Below are positions 33,977 through 46,189 of a stretch of DNA of 64,000 nucleotides, piece by piece. Position numbers and translations under genes: made by a program. The notes under the pieces were generated by a model that did no database searches, was not told the origin of the DNA, and was given only the letters and a program-made list of their open reading frames with translations. The stretch's first letter is position 1. Every line of letters begins with the position of its first letter. The stretch is from Bemisia tabaci (Eukaryota; Arthropoda; Insecta; Hemiptera; Aleyrodidae): NCBI RefSeq assembly GCF_918797505.1, contig NC_092795.1:31979131-32043130 (forward strand), read 5' to 3'.

Positions 33977-34462
33977 CGGTATGTGAGTGGGAGACCGAAC
34001 GGGTTCCCTCCCTGTCCGTCCTCCCCGGGTGCGCCTCCCTTCGGCTCGAACGAAAAGAAGAGGAAGACTCCGCTCCCGCGGTGTTGGCGATTTCACGGAG
34101 GAGCGTCCGGTTTCCCCGCGAGAACGGGCGGATTTCGCCCGAAATGCGGCAACCTCCTCCTCTCGGATGCTGCACAAGATACCGAGCGCAGGAACGGAAG
34201 GGGCGGGGGGAGCGGGAGGAGAGATATCAGCACCCGAGTCCATGACTCGTTCGCCACCTATAAATAAAACTGCAACCTGTGCTCCTGGAGGACCGGCAGC
34301 TTCAGCACGGTTGCCACTGGTTGAGACCGGAGACGTTTATGCATCCTCTCCTTGACGTGGCAACCTCCGCTGAAGATCAGGATAGACCTTCCTGTGAACC
34401 AGTTCAGGGGTCCAAAATATTCCCATCCTTAGCCTTTGAGCTTTTCCTAAAGTAGGCTTTCC
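33977..34462. other. GC-rich stretch, no supported gene
   Basis: Several frames of 80-120 codons overlap on both strands here, as GC-rich DNA produces. No conserved motif or splice pair is visible. Confidence 0.35.
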
Positions 34463-34471
34463 TTCTACTTC

Positions 34472-34503
<32 letters not shown>

Positions 34504-34523
34504 CTTCTTCTTCTTCTTCTTCT

Positions 34524-34570
<47 letters not shown>

Positions 34571-34770
34571 AAATTCTTCTACTTCTTATTTCTCTTCTTC
34601 TTCTTCTTCTGCTTCTTCTTCTTCCTATTCTACTTCTTCTTCTTCTTCTTTTCCTTCAGCTCTTCTACCTCCTCCCCCTCTCCCCTCCTCTTCTTCTTTT
34701 TCTTTTTCCTATTTTTCTCTTTCGCTTCTTGTTCCTCCTCTCATTCTTCTTCCACTTCTCCCTATTCTTC
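34463..34770. repeat. CTT-rich polypyrimidine tract
   Basis: About 300 bp that is almost all C and T on the plus strand, dominated by ctt units. A mirror-symmetric tract of this kind can adopt triplex DNA and mutates quickly in length. Confidence 0.95.
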
Positions 34771-34781
34771 CTTTGACTACG

Positions 34782-35031
34782 CTGCCGTGTTAAGGAAGAA
34801 CGCCGTATGAACCTTCGAAAGTTGCCAAATTTCCTCGAATAAAATGTGTATTTTTGAAGAAAGTCTAGCGTATTTTTCCTTGAAATTTTCAGATATTTTA
34901 GATTATATTGCAAACTAAATTCTCCGAAAAATGGAAAGGAAAATATTCAGAATTTTTCCAGTAATTTTTTTTATGGAAGGAAATATGGCAACGCCTGGAT
35001 GCTCATACGGCGTTTTTCCTTAGCACGGCGG
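34782..35031. mobile_element. Family H element with TACG duplication
   Basis: ctgccgtgttaaggaagaac to ttccttagcacggcgg. Flanked by tacg on both sides. 250 bp. Confidence 0.8.
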
Positions 35032-36784
35032 TACGGTATTAGCCCCATTCGTTCCTCCCTTACAACATCAGGCGCGCGTACGAGTAATGTACTATCAAGT
35101 CATTATTCAGTCAGAAATGTATGTACATCCTAACGGACAGTCATAAAAAATTAAACATAAAATTACATCCATTCATCTTTAGAGGACGAGAGCCAGCTCT
35201 GTGCCCATCTTTCGGGCTTCTCCAGATTCCACTCAGAGTCCCTACTTGACAAATCGGCTGAATGTCCGCCACAAAACAATTATTGTAAGTTCAAAATGAA
35301 CCAATTTAGTCTTTCTCTGGTGAAACAGATAAAATTCGGATGTAATGCTATGAAAGGGAGGGAATGAGATGGTCGAACTCAGCAAGTCGGAGAGCAGTGA
35401 ATCGGGAATGCACGCTAAATAAATAATCATGGCTTGAGGATAAATAACGACTGACTTGAGAATAAACACAAAGACATGGCCCCACTTCAGTCGGCCGATC
35501 CACAAAACTTGGAGCGATGACAAACAAACGCAAGACGGAGTCGGCGGAGGATGTGCCACGGTCGGGACGAGCATGACTGGCTCGAAAAGTGCAGCCCACA
35601 AGACCGGTTGCATTCCAGCCGAGGCGAAGGAGCGAATCAAATAAAAAAAAATCCGATTTGAATAACTTGAATAATTTTACACAAGTACAAGCACGGGAGA
35701 TTAATTAGAAAACTATGTCCGAAGCTCAGTCCAATTTGTCACAAATTTAATTTATCTCGAATTTTTTTTTCTCTTTCGTGTTCCCGAGCGCATCGACGAC
35801 CGGTGCTTTGCGCCGGCTTTGGAACCGGTTTGACCGAAAGCGATAGCAAGCCGCCGCTTCGATTGAACACATCGGATGAGCTAACCTCACGTCTCATGTG
35901 GCAGATAAGATTCGTGAACGTCATGGGTTTTGAACAACTCTGCATGTAACAGGGTGGGAAGTTCTTCCGCTTTCTCAGAAGTTAGGTTTTGGGAGAACCC
36001 GGAAAACGCGAAAAATTTACAGCTGAAAATCTCTTCAGAGGCAAAAATCCCAGTAAAATTAGAAATATTCGGTCAAAACTGCTGGGGTAAATGTGTACGC
36101 GGATCAGTCTTCGAGGAACCCTGCTTCTTTCATTTCAACGTCTACATTTTAGGTTAAAACCGTAACTTTACTTAGGCGGAGCCAAAAATGGGGCGTAGAA
36201 GGCGTGCACCCTCCCCCCCCCCCCCCCCGCCCGGCCCCAAAAAAGGAGTAAGAAAAGAGGATGGAAGAGAAAAGGACCAAGGTAGCAAGTTTAATCCGAT
36301 TTTAAAATTCCCTGACTTTTTGGAAAATTCCCCGACCACTGCCACAGAAATTCCCTACCTTCTCACAAACAAACAAAAAAGAGTAAAATTTAAAAACAGC
36401 GATGCAAACTTTGAAGCACCGGAAATACATATAAGATAAACGTGTAAAAAACCCGAAAACAGACGTGAACGCGAGAGCGTTGCTAAAATCTAACTTTTGC
36501 AACTAACTTATATCAACTTCAATATCAAAATAATTTTCTGCGGGGAGAATCGAGTAACAGTTACTCGCCATTCCACTGAAAAGGCCACTAAAACACATGA
36601 AGATCAAAACTAAAGTCGCTCGCTCATCGAACGTCGTCGTGCTAAACCAAAATGCATGATACAACTCGTGCATATTTAAACTCCTGAGCCGCTCAAATTG
36701 CATCCATATTGCAGTTGAAGGGGGACTTCATTTCTCACTCCCATTTTAAATTATTCGGATTGAGCATAAGAAAAGGTATACGTT
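35032..36784. other. Stretch without a recognised feature
   Basis: A C-rich run of about 18 lies at 36211. cgcggggagaatcgagtaac near 36540 is related to the duplication at 36.8 kb. No supported exon. Confidence 0.4.
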
Positions 36785-36903
36785 CTAATTTTTGCAACTT
36801 TGTATCCCGCAATGTTAACATCAAATATTCTTCAGTGGGGAGAATCGAGTTTTATCCCGCAATGTTAACATCAACATATTTTTCAGTGGGGAGAATTGAG
36901 TAA
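36785..36903. repeat. 60-bp tandem duplication
   Basis: tatcccgcaatgttaacatc occurs twice, each followed by ttcagtggggagaat.gagt. Confidence 0.85.
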
Positions 36904-38184
36904 AAGTTACGGGACGTTTCGTGGCAATGGTCATTAAAAACACGGAGATCACAACGAAAGTCATTCACCCTTCGGACAAATGTAAATTAGGGGCTTAACA
37001 GATGTGACTGGCGAACTAAGAAATCACAGTTATGAGGTAGTCATAAGTTTTGAAAAATTTCACCATTTTTAAACTTAAAATTTGATGGAAATCTAAGTAA
37101 CACGAAAGAAATGATGAGTAATGACAATCGCACCCTTATCATTGACAGTAGACCTTGCAAGGCTTTTTCAAGTAGTTAAGGACACCGAACAAACAGAGGG
37201 ATTCTGTGCAGCTAAATTGAGATGTAGAAAGCTCTTGAGTTTATCTAATACCTTTGAGAGATGACAATTTTCCGGTTAAAATAAGGTAGGTACACAATTT
37301 TAAATTAAAAATATCTTGTATCATTCAGTAAGTTGTGGCTTACCTCGGTCTTCGCGATTGTAATTGAAGATTATCCTTGAGAATTAGGCAAAAATAGAAA
37401 AACAGGAGCCGGTAACACTTAAAACCAAAATTTATCTTGGCTTTGAGAGAGAATTGTAAATGGGGACACAATATTTTTTAAAAATCAGACACTACTGCTA
37501 CCACAACGATTCGTCCTAGGGATAATTCTAAAGAACCGAAGGACACTGAGAAAATATTATTAAAACTTTTGACCACGAAGAAAACTGAATCCGCCACGCC
37601 AAGCGATAGAGGGTAAAATTCCTCGAAAGCTCCAAGTTTTCGGCACGAGCAAAACACAACAACAATTCGTCTGAACGTTATCAAACGAGGATTATCCAAC
37701 GAGCCAAGCTGAATTCACCTACTTTGGTTCCTTCCAAAAATGAAGGAATCGACCCACAAGAAACTCAAAGCGAACTTGGAAAAGCCGGCCGGGCCCAAAA
37801 TTCTCCGGGTACCGCACACCACGAGCACGAAACACGAGGAGCGCGACACGAACTAATAACACGGCACCTTCACGGGTTCGCGGCGCGAAGACATAAAAAT
37901 AATAAGGAAAGCTTTCCAGGCCGGAGTCGAGGAGAGGAAGGCGGCCAGCGCGAGACGAGGCAATTAAAATACCCGGGCGGACTGCGGACCTGCGCTCGCG
38001 GAGCACGGCCAGAGCGTTACGACTCGAGTGAGTGACTGAGGAAATGAGTGACTTGGCCGCCTTCGTGTGCCTTGCATGAGTCGCATGCTCCCAGCGCTCA
38101 GCGCCCCAGCGTTTACGAGCTGCGCAGCTCCGCTCCGGCGAGCTTTTACACTTGACGGCCCGTACGCACGTAAGTACGTCCCGT
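36904..38184. other. Stretch without a recognised feature
   Basis: 37.7-38.2 kb is GC-rich with overlapping frames on both strands. No exon evidence. Confidence 0.4.
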
Positions 38185-39165
38185 GCTTACCGGCATTCAG
38201 GCGCCGCGACGCAACGTAGCGGGTAGGTAACCAGCATGAAAAGAGACAGTTCAGGCGCCGTAGCGGGTAGGCAACCTGCACGGTTAGAGACAACAAGAGA
38301 CGTTTCCGTAGCGGGTGGGTAACCACTAACCAGCACGGTTAGAGAACAGTTCAGGCGCCATAACAGTTCGGCAACGTGCACGGTTACAGATACGTTTCCG
38401 TAGCGGGTAGCTAACCAGCACGGTTATAAAGGATAAAAGAGACGCTTCAGCCGCCAAAGCGGCTAGGTAACCTGCACGGTTAGAAACGAGAAGAGACGTT
38501 TCAGGGGCTGTCGCTTCTTGGTGCAATGCATGAAGTATTCATGCAGTCTTGTAGGCGCTATGCATTTCACGCCGACCGCTGAGCTGCTGACCGCGCTACG
38601 TTTGACGCAATGCGGGAAGTATTCATGCAGTCTTGTAGGCGCTAATATGTGTTCCATGCTGAGAGGCGCACCGAGGGTTTCTCTCTCTGCGCCGCACCGC
38701 TCCGGACCAAATTGCGTGCTTGGTTTCTCTTTCAACTAGACTAATGAAAAGCGCTGTCTCTTGTACCACCAAAAGGCGAACAAATTAGAAATTACTATAC
38801 TTTAACTCTCAGGAAATGAGAGATTTTTTGCCTTTTCTCGTTTGTAATTTTTTTTCTGAATCAAGAGTTTTTTCTTGATACCTACATTTGAAGAAAAAAA
38901 TACAACATTTGCCGCCATGGACCGCGGCCCATATGGCCACCCCCTAAATCCGGCCCTAGATAGAAACGAGAAGAGACGTTTCATGGGCTGCGGCGCGCCG
39001 TAGCGGGTAGGCAGGTTGCAGGGTTCGAAACGAAAAGAAACCTTTCAGGGGCTGCGACGTGCCGTAGAAGGTAGGCAACCAGTACGGTTAGAGAGGAAAA
39101 TACACTTCAGGCGCCGTAGCGCGTAGGCAACCTGCACGGCTAGAGATGAAAGGAGACCGTGCAGG
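38185..39165. repeat. GC-rich minisatellite interrupted by an insertion
   Basis: Units of roughly 55-70 bp share gtagcgggtaggtaacc, tgcacggttagaga and aagagacgtttcaggcgcc. They run from 38185 to about 38510 and again from about 38959 to 39165. The middle is occupied by the U element. Confidence 0.8.
38511..38958 (-). mobile_element. Family U element, copy 1
   Basis: On the minus strand it starts tagggccggatttagggggt and ends in tgcatgaatac/aagactgcatg units near 38520-38640. The U relatives are at 52822 and 62393. Array words flank it on both sides. Confidence 0.65.
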
Positions 39166-39844
39166 TCCGACGAAGCTTTTAGGCCCGATTCTATCACCTA
39201 CAGCTAAGATTCATATCATCTTACTGCGTATTGATAAAACGCTTTGTGTATCTGTTAAATATCAACCGGAGGTGAAAATTTAAGTTCGGAAATGTACCTC
39301 TTGAGTTGAAAATGTCATTCTTCATCAAACCATGAAATCTATTGCCCTGCAAGAGTGTTCCGTGGCGAAGGTGAGATAATTTCCAATAAAGCATGGGCTC
39401 ATCTGAAATCGTATGGATTTTCTGTTGGAATTTTAGGGATATGGATACTTTTGTGAGATTTTGTCACGGGTGGCACGGAATCATTCATAGCAATTAAAAA
39501 GTGAGGGCCATAAGAAATCCAAAAATTGAAATTACAACTTTTGAATCTTCAGCAAGATAAAGCTCCCATATTGCGAACATGCAATTTGGAAACGTGCCAC
39601 TTTATTTCGGTAGAGCTGAAATATTCGTGCTTAAATATGCGCAAATTTCCTGACGAATCGAATCGCAAAATTAGGCCGCGCAGGCGAGTCCTAGAATCGC
39701 CCTGGAATCGAGGACGATCTCACCAACGTTCTACTTTTTTGCGGAATTATTTGTGGGAGGAGCGATTGGAAATTCAATAAATTCTGCAAATATTAAAAGA
39801 GTTCGCTAAGTTGCTTCTGCCCGAAACGAATGATCGCGGAGATA
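39166..39844. other. Stretch without a recognised feature
   Basis: No repeats or supported exons. Confidence 0.4.
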
Positions 39845-40130
39845 CACGGAGAAAAAAAACATGGTTTTTCGACGGTTACACGGTAGTAATGTCACACGGG
39901 ATTCCACGGTAGGAGAACCATGGATTTTGGTGAGATTATTGATGAGTATAGTAGTATAACTATGCTCGTGGTAGCATTATTGTGCTCACAGTGATGTTAC
40001 GGCGAACACAGTAACAGCACCGTGCTCATCATTACGGTCATCGAAATCCACGGTTCTACTACCTTGGCATCCCGTGTGACATTACTACCGTGTAACCTTC
40101 GAAAACCCAGCGTGTTTTTTTTTCTCGGTG
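39845..40130. mobile_element. Family V foldback
   Basis: Ends cacggagaaaaaaaacatgg and its complement ending tttctcggtg. Arms of about 95 bp contain gttacacggtagtaatgtca and cacgggat.ccacggtag. 286 bp. Confidence 0.85.
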
Positions 40131-40267
40131 TAATTTGTCAATGAAAAGTTTCGAAAAGATCACCCCTCTCTCCGAAACATCAAGTTTCACAATTTGCTGC
40201 CCGAAATGTATTTTCCTTTCTCTGTTTTTCTCCTTTTTTTAACGCGCACTAAAACAAACGAGGAGTA

Positions 40268-40527
40268 CTGTCATGTCATGCGGATAAACACCGTATGAAC
40301 ATCCGAATGTTGCCGCATGTCACCAATAAAACACAATTTTCTTACTTATTGAAAACTTGTGAACTTTTTTTGTTCGAATTCTCCAAAGCACTACTCGCAC
40401 TTCAATCAAATGTACTTGAAAATTTCAAAGAAATGGGTGCATTACTATACCCGAAACTAAATATTTTATTGGGGGATATATTGCCAAATCTAAATACTGT
40501 TACGCGCGGCGTTCTTTTTTAGAACGG
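40268..40527. mobile_element. Family H element, decayed copy
   Basis: gcggataaacaccgtatgaa and catccgaatgttgcc on the left; attgccaaat and cgcggcgttcttttttagaa on the right. Confidence 0.5.
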
Positions 40528-41243
40528 CGAAATTGTGAAGGTAATCATAGTGAAAATTGAATCTGGTCTGGAAGTTTATGGAGAATTTTATCATGTCTGT
40601 TTGCTGTGCGGTGCTGAGGTTTAAGGAACTGTTTATCGGCGAGCGTTGTTTTAAGACAGCCGTAAAAACACGACTAGAGCAGGTTTTGGAGGAGCTTCAC
40701 AAACTGCGGCGTACATAAATCCGATCCTTTACTCCTTCAGTTACTAAAAGGACAGTGCCACATCGTTCTGGTGTTTTCCATCTTTCGGATTATTGCCTTC
40801 TTCAGTGTTTAGTTGCGTTTAGCTTTATAAACTCTTAATTTTTAATTGCGGGCCTCCTCTATTTGTAGAACTCGTGACTTCATTTTTATTGCTCCCAGCT
40901 GTACAGTGCTTAGGAGTAACTTCTCCTCACAATAATATATGTACAGCTCGGTGGCATCAAGCTGTAGATACAGACAGTATGTAAGCTTCTAGAGTTCACG
41001 CCGGTCGAGGGTTTCAAATGATTTCACGATGGACTTTTTCAGAGTTTTGAGTTCTTCTCGACCGCGCGACTGGGAGGGGGGCGTACTGTCACGTGTGAAA
41101 ATGGGAAGGCCCTAAATACGGGATTTTAAACTCGGAGAGCCGGAAAAATCGCATTTTTGTTTTCAAAATTGCGGTAAAGCTGACATGATATTTGTAAAAT
41201 CACAGTAAAAATCACAATTTTTTTTGCAAAAACGCGGCAATTT
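40528..41243. other. Stretch without a recognised feature
   Basis: No repeats or supported exons. Confidence 0.4.
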
Positions 41244-41532
41244 CAGGGTATATACTGTAACAGGCTGACCAAAAATCAGTACTTTTACAGTACTTTTTTA
41301 GTACATTCCCAAGAAATTCAGTACCTCCTCAAAAGTAAAATTCAGTACTTCCAATTGACGAAATTCGAAAAATTTCTAAAATTTGAATTTCTCGCTCGAA
41401 CTGCGACGAAAATGAAAACAATTCCGGACCTCTTTGCGGCATTTCCGCACCTTTTCAGTACTTCCGGACCAACCTTAAAAAATCAGTGCTATTTTTGGAC
41501 TTTCCGGAAATTCTGGACTTGTGGACACCCTG
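41244..41532. mobile_element. Family A element with perfect 5-bp TSD
   Basis: Ends cagggtatatac and gtggacaccctg. The interior matches copies 1 and 2. The flanking pentamer aattt is identical on both sides. Confidence 0.85.
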
Positions 41533-42241
41533 AATTTAGACTAGCAGACCATAAAAAAGTTATCTCTTGAAAATTTCTGTGAAGAAACGGAGTTTCAAGA
41601 TGGGAAGGCCAATTTGAAAAAGAGGACGGCCAGGAACTTTCTGCATCCCAGCTACACACCCTTGGAGGATGAGCCGCGTAGCGGCCAGGGGGCACGGGCC
41701 TCCTGATAAACAGTATGAGGAATATTGGACAGCGAGCGTGAGTCATTCGGAGCCGGAGTAATTTGTCTTGGAGTGGCAAGTTCGACAACGCTGAGCGCGC
41801 ACCCGGAGCTAGTTTGAATTGTTCTCAGAAGATAAAACGATGAATTTATGAGCGAGGCTCGGAACTAGGTGCGGTGAACGGATCAAAGGGTGAAACGGTA
41901 ACAAAAACTCGGGCGGCAATACCGTCGAAACACTTGCCTCGACGACTATGGGAGTCAGAAGTCGAGTTAATTTTATTCGTGCCCTTCCCGGCGGTAAATT
42001 GAATCCTTAACGACCGGTCCGGGCCGGGCACATTTCGCACCTCTCGCGGTTAGCGAAACTCCTATATTTTCGCTTCAAATAACAGCGATCTGTCCGAACC
42101 TTCCATCCGATCGAGGACATACTCTCCGGCGGATCGAAGGTCATCAGAGTCGACCAGAATTTTCAGATTCTCAATTTAATTCAGGCGGGAAATCGTACTG
42201 TATCAATGGACAAGGTACGAATTAGATGCACTGATACAATG
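41533..42241. other. Stretch without a recognised feature
   Basis: No repeats or supported exons. Confidence 0.4.
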
Positions 42242-42489
42242 TCACCTTCCGGCCGAAGAATCACAAGCGCCATGCGACGTTTAAAAATGTCCGCCGCCAT
42301 TTTATTTGTTTATGAGGAAATAGTTCAACGAAGCTGCACGACAATTTCACTGAATTTTATCGGTAGCACAAAGAAAATTCAGTGAAATTTCCGGACAGCT
42401 TCGATGAACAATTTCTCTGTAAAACATAAAATGGCGGCGAAAAGTTTTAAACGTCGCATGGCGCTTGTGATACTTGGGCCGGAAGGTGA
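42242..42489. mobile_element. Family J element, uninterrupted copy
   Basis: tcaccttccggcc and its complement, arms of about 70 bp (cacaagcgccatgcgacgtt, gccgccattttat) plus an inner pair aaattcagtgaaat. 248 bp. Confidence 0.85.
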
Positions 42490-42876
42490 TGACGTGTTTC
42501 TTACTTAAAATTTCACGTGGAACATGATTCGGGCAACGATAATTACTGGAATCAACTCATAACGGAGGAATTCGATGTTTTTCGATGCGCGGAAATTCAA
42601 ACCTCCCGCTCTTGAAAAAACAGGACACTCCACGCGAGTCAAATCGCGCACCAAACGTTGCAGTAAGAGTCTCTACGTCAAGAGAATATAAGTGCCTTAA
42701 TTATGGCGATTTGACTTATTGTCAGTTGCTGCACGTTTTTTACACTTTTAACACCGCCGGGTGGGAAAAGGACACAGCTCGATTAACAGGCCTGCCACAG
42801 CCGATGTAGAGCGCGATTTGACTCATGTAGAGTTTCGTTTTTCTTGTGGACCAGCAATTCAAATGTCCAGTCACCA

Positions 42877-43264
42877 ATGTTAAGGTGATTCGATGGACGC
42901 CATATTTTAAGTCAGAACGGCATGCGATACATCTCATCAATTGGTTCCATTTTTTCAGCTCCTCGTCATTTTTCTCCAAATTTGAGATCGCAATTCTGTT
43001 GTCAGGAGACTTAAGCACTCACCAATTTCAACAAAGAAATTCAACGTAATAAAGGTGTGGTTTTCTCTCTAAAAAAACTACGCCTTTATTAGGTTGAATT
43101 TCTTTGTTAAAATTGGTAAGTGAGTGCTTTAGTCTCCTGACAACAGAATTGCGATCTCAAAATTCAAGAAAAATGACGAGGAGCTGAAAAAATGGAACCA
43201 ATTGATGAGATGTATCGCATGCCGTTTTGACACAAAATATGGCGTCTATCGAATCACCTTAAAT
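42877..43264. mobile_element. Family W: very long perfect-like foldback
   Basis: Arms 42877-43062 and 43080-43264, with only about a dozen differences between them. They contain ggtgattcgatggacgccat, atgcgatacatctcatcaat and gaattctgttgtcaggaga-type sequence. The loop is about 17 bp. No coding; the overlapping frames on both strands are palindrome shadows. Confidence 0.9.
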
Positions 43265-43561
43265 GTAAACGTTAGTATAGTACTACGGAGTTGATTCCAG
43301 TAATTTCCGTTGCGCGAATCATGATCTGCGTGAAATTCTTGTTACGAGACATGTATCAGAATGCTTAAATTTGTACCTCATCTGCAAGTCCACTAGTGCA
43401 TCTTGGCTTCCTCAGATATTTAGTGAGAATTCCGGGTTGTTGAATCGTCTCCACATCGGCATTCCCATTATCCGATCCGCAGCCTGTAAGAATCCCTCTT
43501 TCGGAGATGAGTCACTATCGGTTTCCTGGCAGGCCTGCGTCACCATCAAGTTTTAACTTCA

Positions 43562-44096
43562 CTACCATACTAAGGAGGAACGCCGTATGAACATTCGGAC
43601 TTTGCCATGTTTGCTTTGATAATATACGAATTTTACGGGAAAATTGTAAAATATTTTTATTCCACTTTTGCCACAGAATTTTATTTTCCATTTGATCAAA
43701 AGTATCTGAAATTCTGAGAGAAAATCATCATGACTCTCTTTTAAAATGAATTATTTTATAAAAAATACAGGAAATGTTGTTTGCCCCTTAAACTACAATA
43801 TCTGACAATTTCAAGGGAAAATATGCAAAACTTTCTTCCGAAAAAAACATTTCATCTCTTCGGCCTGCAGTTGGGGACCAGATGGGCAACTTAAAAAGAC
43901 TTGTGCGGAGGACTAATAAGGAAACTTAACAGGCCCTTAACAGAGGACTATAAAGATTTTTTGAGTTATCTTAAAAGGACGATATACGGTCCTGAATGGC
44001 AAAAATTCTCCATTTTCCGGAAAATTTCGTAATATATCGGAAGAAATTTGGCAAGATACCTAGTTCCAAACGCCGATTTTCCTTAGCAAGAAAGTA
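43562..44096. mobile_element. Family H element, expanded copy
   Basis: ctaccatactaaggaggaac and gccgtatgaacattcgg on the left; gaagaaatttggcaaga and ccgattttccttagca on the right. At 535 bp it is twice the usual size, so it probably holds extra sequence. Confidence 0.6.
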
Positions 44097-45291
44097 AAGG
44101 TAGCGAGGATAGACGATGAGGGAGACGCGCAACGAGTCGGTCAGGAATTCACCGATTCGCTGAGTCACAGCTCACAGCGCTGACCGCATTCATGGGTCAT
44201 CATCTCAACCCGCAACCCGATCATCCTCTTCCCACCTCCTCAGCGCATCCTCGCTTTTCCTTCTTTTCAGAAGCCACTTTTTTTTTACCCGGGGAGGGAA
44301 AACCGAAGGGAGTGAGCTAGAGATCGGTCGAATTCTCGAGTTCCTCGATGATTCCATGTTTGCTTTTGATGATTATTCTTGGGCCATTGTGTGGGTATAA
44401 TGGGGAGCCCCTGAGTACTATCCATCAATCAACTTGGTAGCATCGTCGGTGCAAATGCGCGATTGTTGCGACTTGCGAGTCACTAACCCACCTACGGAGA
44501 TCCTGGTATTTTGAAAGTTCTCCATTCCCTCTGTTCTCCCGGTGTTATTCTTTAGTTTTCCGAGGTTTACAGGGGAGAGGAAAAGGGAGAATTTTGCAAT
44601 GAAATAATTCGCATGACCAAAATTTCAAATCATCGACCGTCAATTACTGTAAAACGACGAATTCCATGAGATTTTCATGGTTGCGACCTACCAAACTGAA
44701 TTTTCCGAATTTGCCTTATTTCCTCATTTTATCGGCTGGTGAAAGCTCTGCACTTACCATAAGAACCTAGCTTAACGGAAACTAATCAGTGCTTTCGGGG
44801 TATTTTCCAGAAAACAAAGAGAAATATGCAAGTTCTCACAATAAATGACTAGGCAGGTAAGCTTCAGGGGGCCACAAGGCCTTTTTTAAGTCGGTCATTT
44901 ATGGGTCCTGTGCAACCATTTGATTATTGTACACATCCACTCCTTTGTTGCGATTCTAAACGCTGATACCAATTTTCCTACTCCGAAAATACGTCTATAA
45001 CCGAAAAAGCACGTTCAAACTTCAACGAAGCGCGTTGTGTGTAGATCTTTTCGCGAAAACCGACCGCCTTGAAAAAATTCTCATTGAAATGAGGACTCCT
45101 TTGAAAAATGCGAAGGCTTGAAAGATTTTGCGCCCCAGATCGAGTTACCAGGCGAAGAGCTAAAATTACCATAAAATAGACGACTCGCGCAGACGGAATT
45201 CCGGTTCGCGTATCCAGTCGCACCCAACGGGGTCCCCATCGGATTGACAGCGCACGCGGCACGCCAAAGGGAAATAACCCCTAAATAACTC
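44097..45291. other. Stretch without a recognised feature
   Basis: No repeats or supported exons. Confidence 0.4.
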
Positions 45292-45410
45292 GTCGCTCCT
45301 CGGACGTAGGGGGTACCTCCACTTCCAGATGAGCCCTGAAAAACATGGAGTCACATGGACAACAGGGCTCATGTGAAAATCAAGATACGCTCTTACGTCA
45401 GAAGGGCGAC
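45292..45410. mobile_element. Family B element, copy 5
   Basis: gtcgctcctcggacgtaggg mirrored by tacgctcttacgtcagaagg; interior acagggctcatgtgaaaatc. Confidence 0.75.
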
Positions 45411-45566
45411 TTGCGAGTTTAGTCCAGTGCCCACGCGAAGCAACGAGGAGATACAGTTTACAGGTGGTTACACATTATTACAGGGTAATTTTCTCCGCTG
45501 CCACCTCGATATCACCAGACCCTTTTTCGGGGGCCCCCGCCCCTCCCACACGATCGGCACCTAGTC

Positions 45567-45823
45567 CTCCGCGCTGAGGAAAAACACCGTATGAACATCA
45601 CAGCGTTGTCAAATTTCCCCGAGTAAAATGTTCATTTTGAAAGAGAGTCATAAGTATTTTCTGGTGACATTTTCCAGATAATTCAGATCCGACTGTGAAT
45701 AGAATTCTTTGAACTATTCGATGGTGAAATTATCACAGATTTCCCTGAAAATTCGTATTTTGACGGATGAAATGTGGCAACGTCTGAAGGCTCAAACGGC
45801 GTTTTTCCTTAAGACGACACATA
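45567..45823. mobile_element. Family H element, copy
   Basis: gctgaggaaaaacaccgtat and gaacatcacagcgttg on the left; aaatgtggcaacgtctgaag and ggcgtttttcctta on the right. The word tagtc lies just outside both ends. Confidence 0.65.
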
Positions 45824-46001
45824 GTCACGTCAAGGAGGACCCCGATAACTTGGCATCTTGTTGAGAGTACGAGAAGACAGTGTTTATGTTTAAGGTTACT
45901 AAATAATTACCGAGCTCGGGCTACGGGGAGCTGTGAGCCGAGGAGGACTGGAAACTTAATTGAAACTTAATCATAGGGTCGTTTCGTCCTGGGCCCGATC
46001 C

Positions 46002-46062
46002 TTGCCCCCGCCCCTGTCCCCCACCCCCCCCCACCCCCCACCCCTGCCACGGGCCCCGGGCC
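46002..46062. repeat. C-rich tract
   Basis: About 60 bp dominated by C runs (cccccacccccccccac-type). It explains the proline-rich frame here. Confidence 0.8.
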
Positions 46063-46189
46063 ACTCTTTAATCACACTAACACTCCAACCCAATCTCGAG
46101 CGTTGTCAGATTACGACACGGGCTAAGGTGTGTAGACGGTTGAAAAATGTCCGTGTTTGTGGTTACTTTGATGGAAGGACTTCGTCAAT

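Noticed and set aside
33608..34355. Cluster of 70-122-codon frames as a gene
   Set aside because: Frames overlap on both strands, run through a family B element and reflect GC-rich composition.
38185..38510. CRISPR-like array
   Set aside because: Repeat units are variable, adjacent and lack unique spacers of constant size; the context is a eukaryotic minisatellite.
42740..43049. Overlapping frames on both strands
   Set aside because: They are shadows of the long W palindrome.
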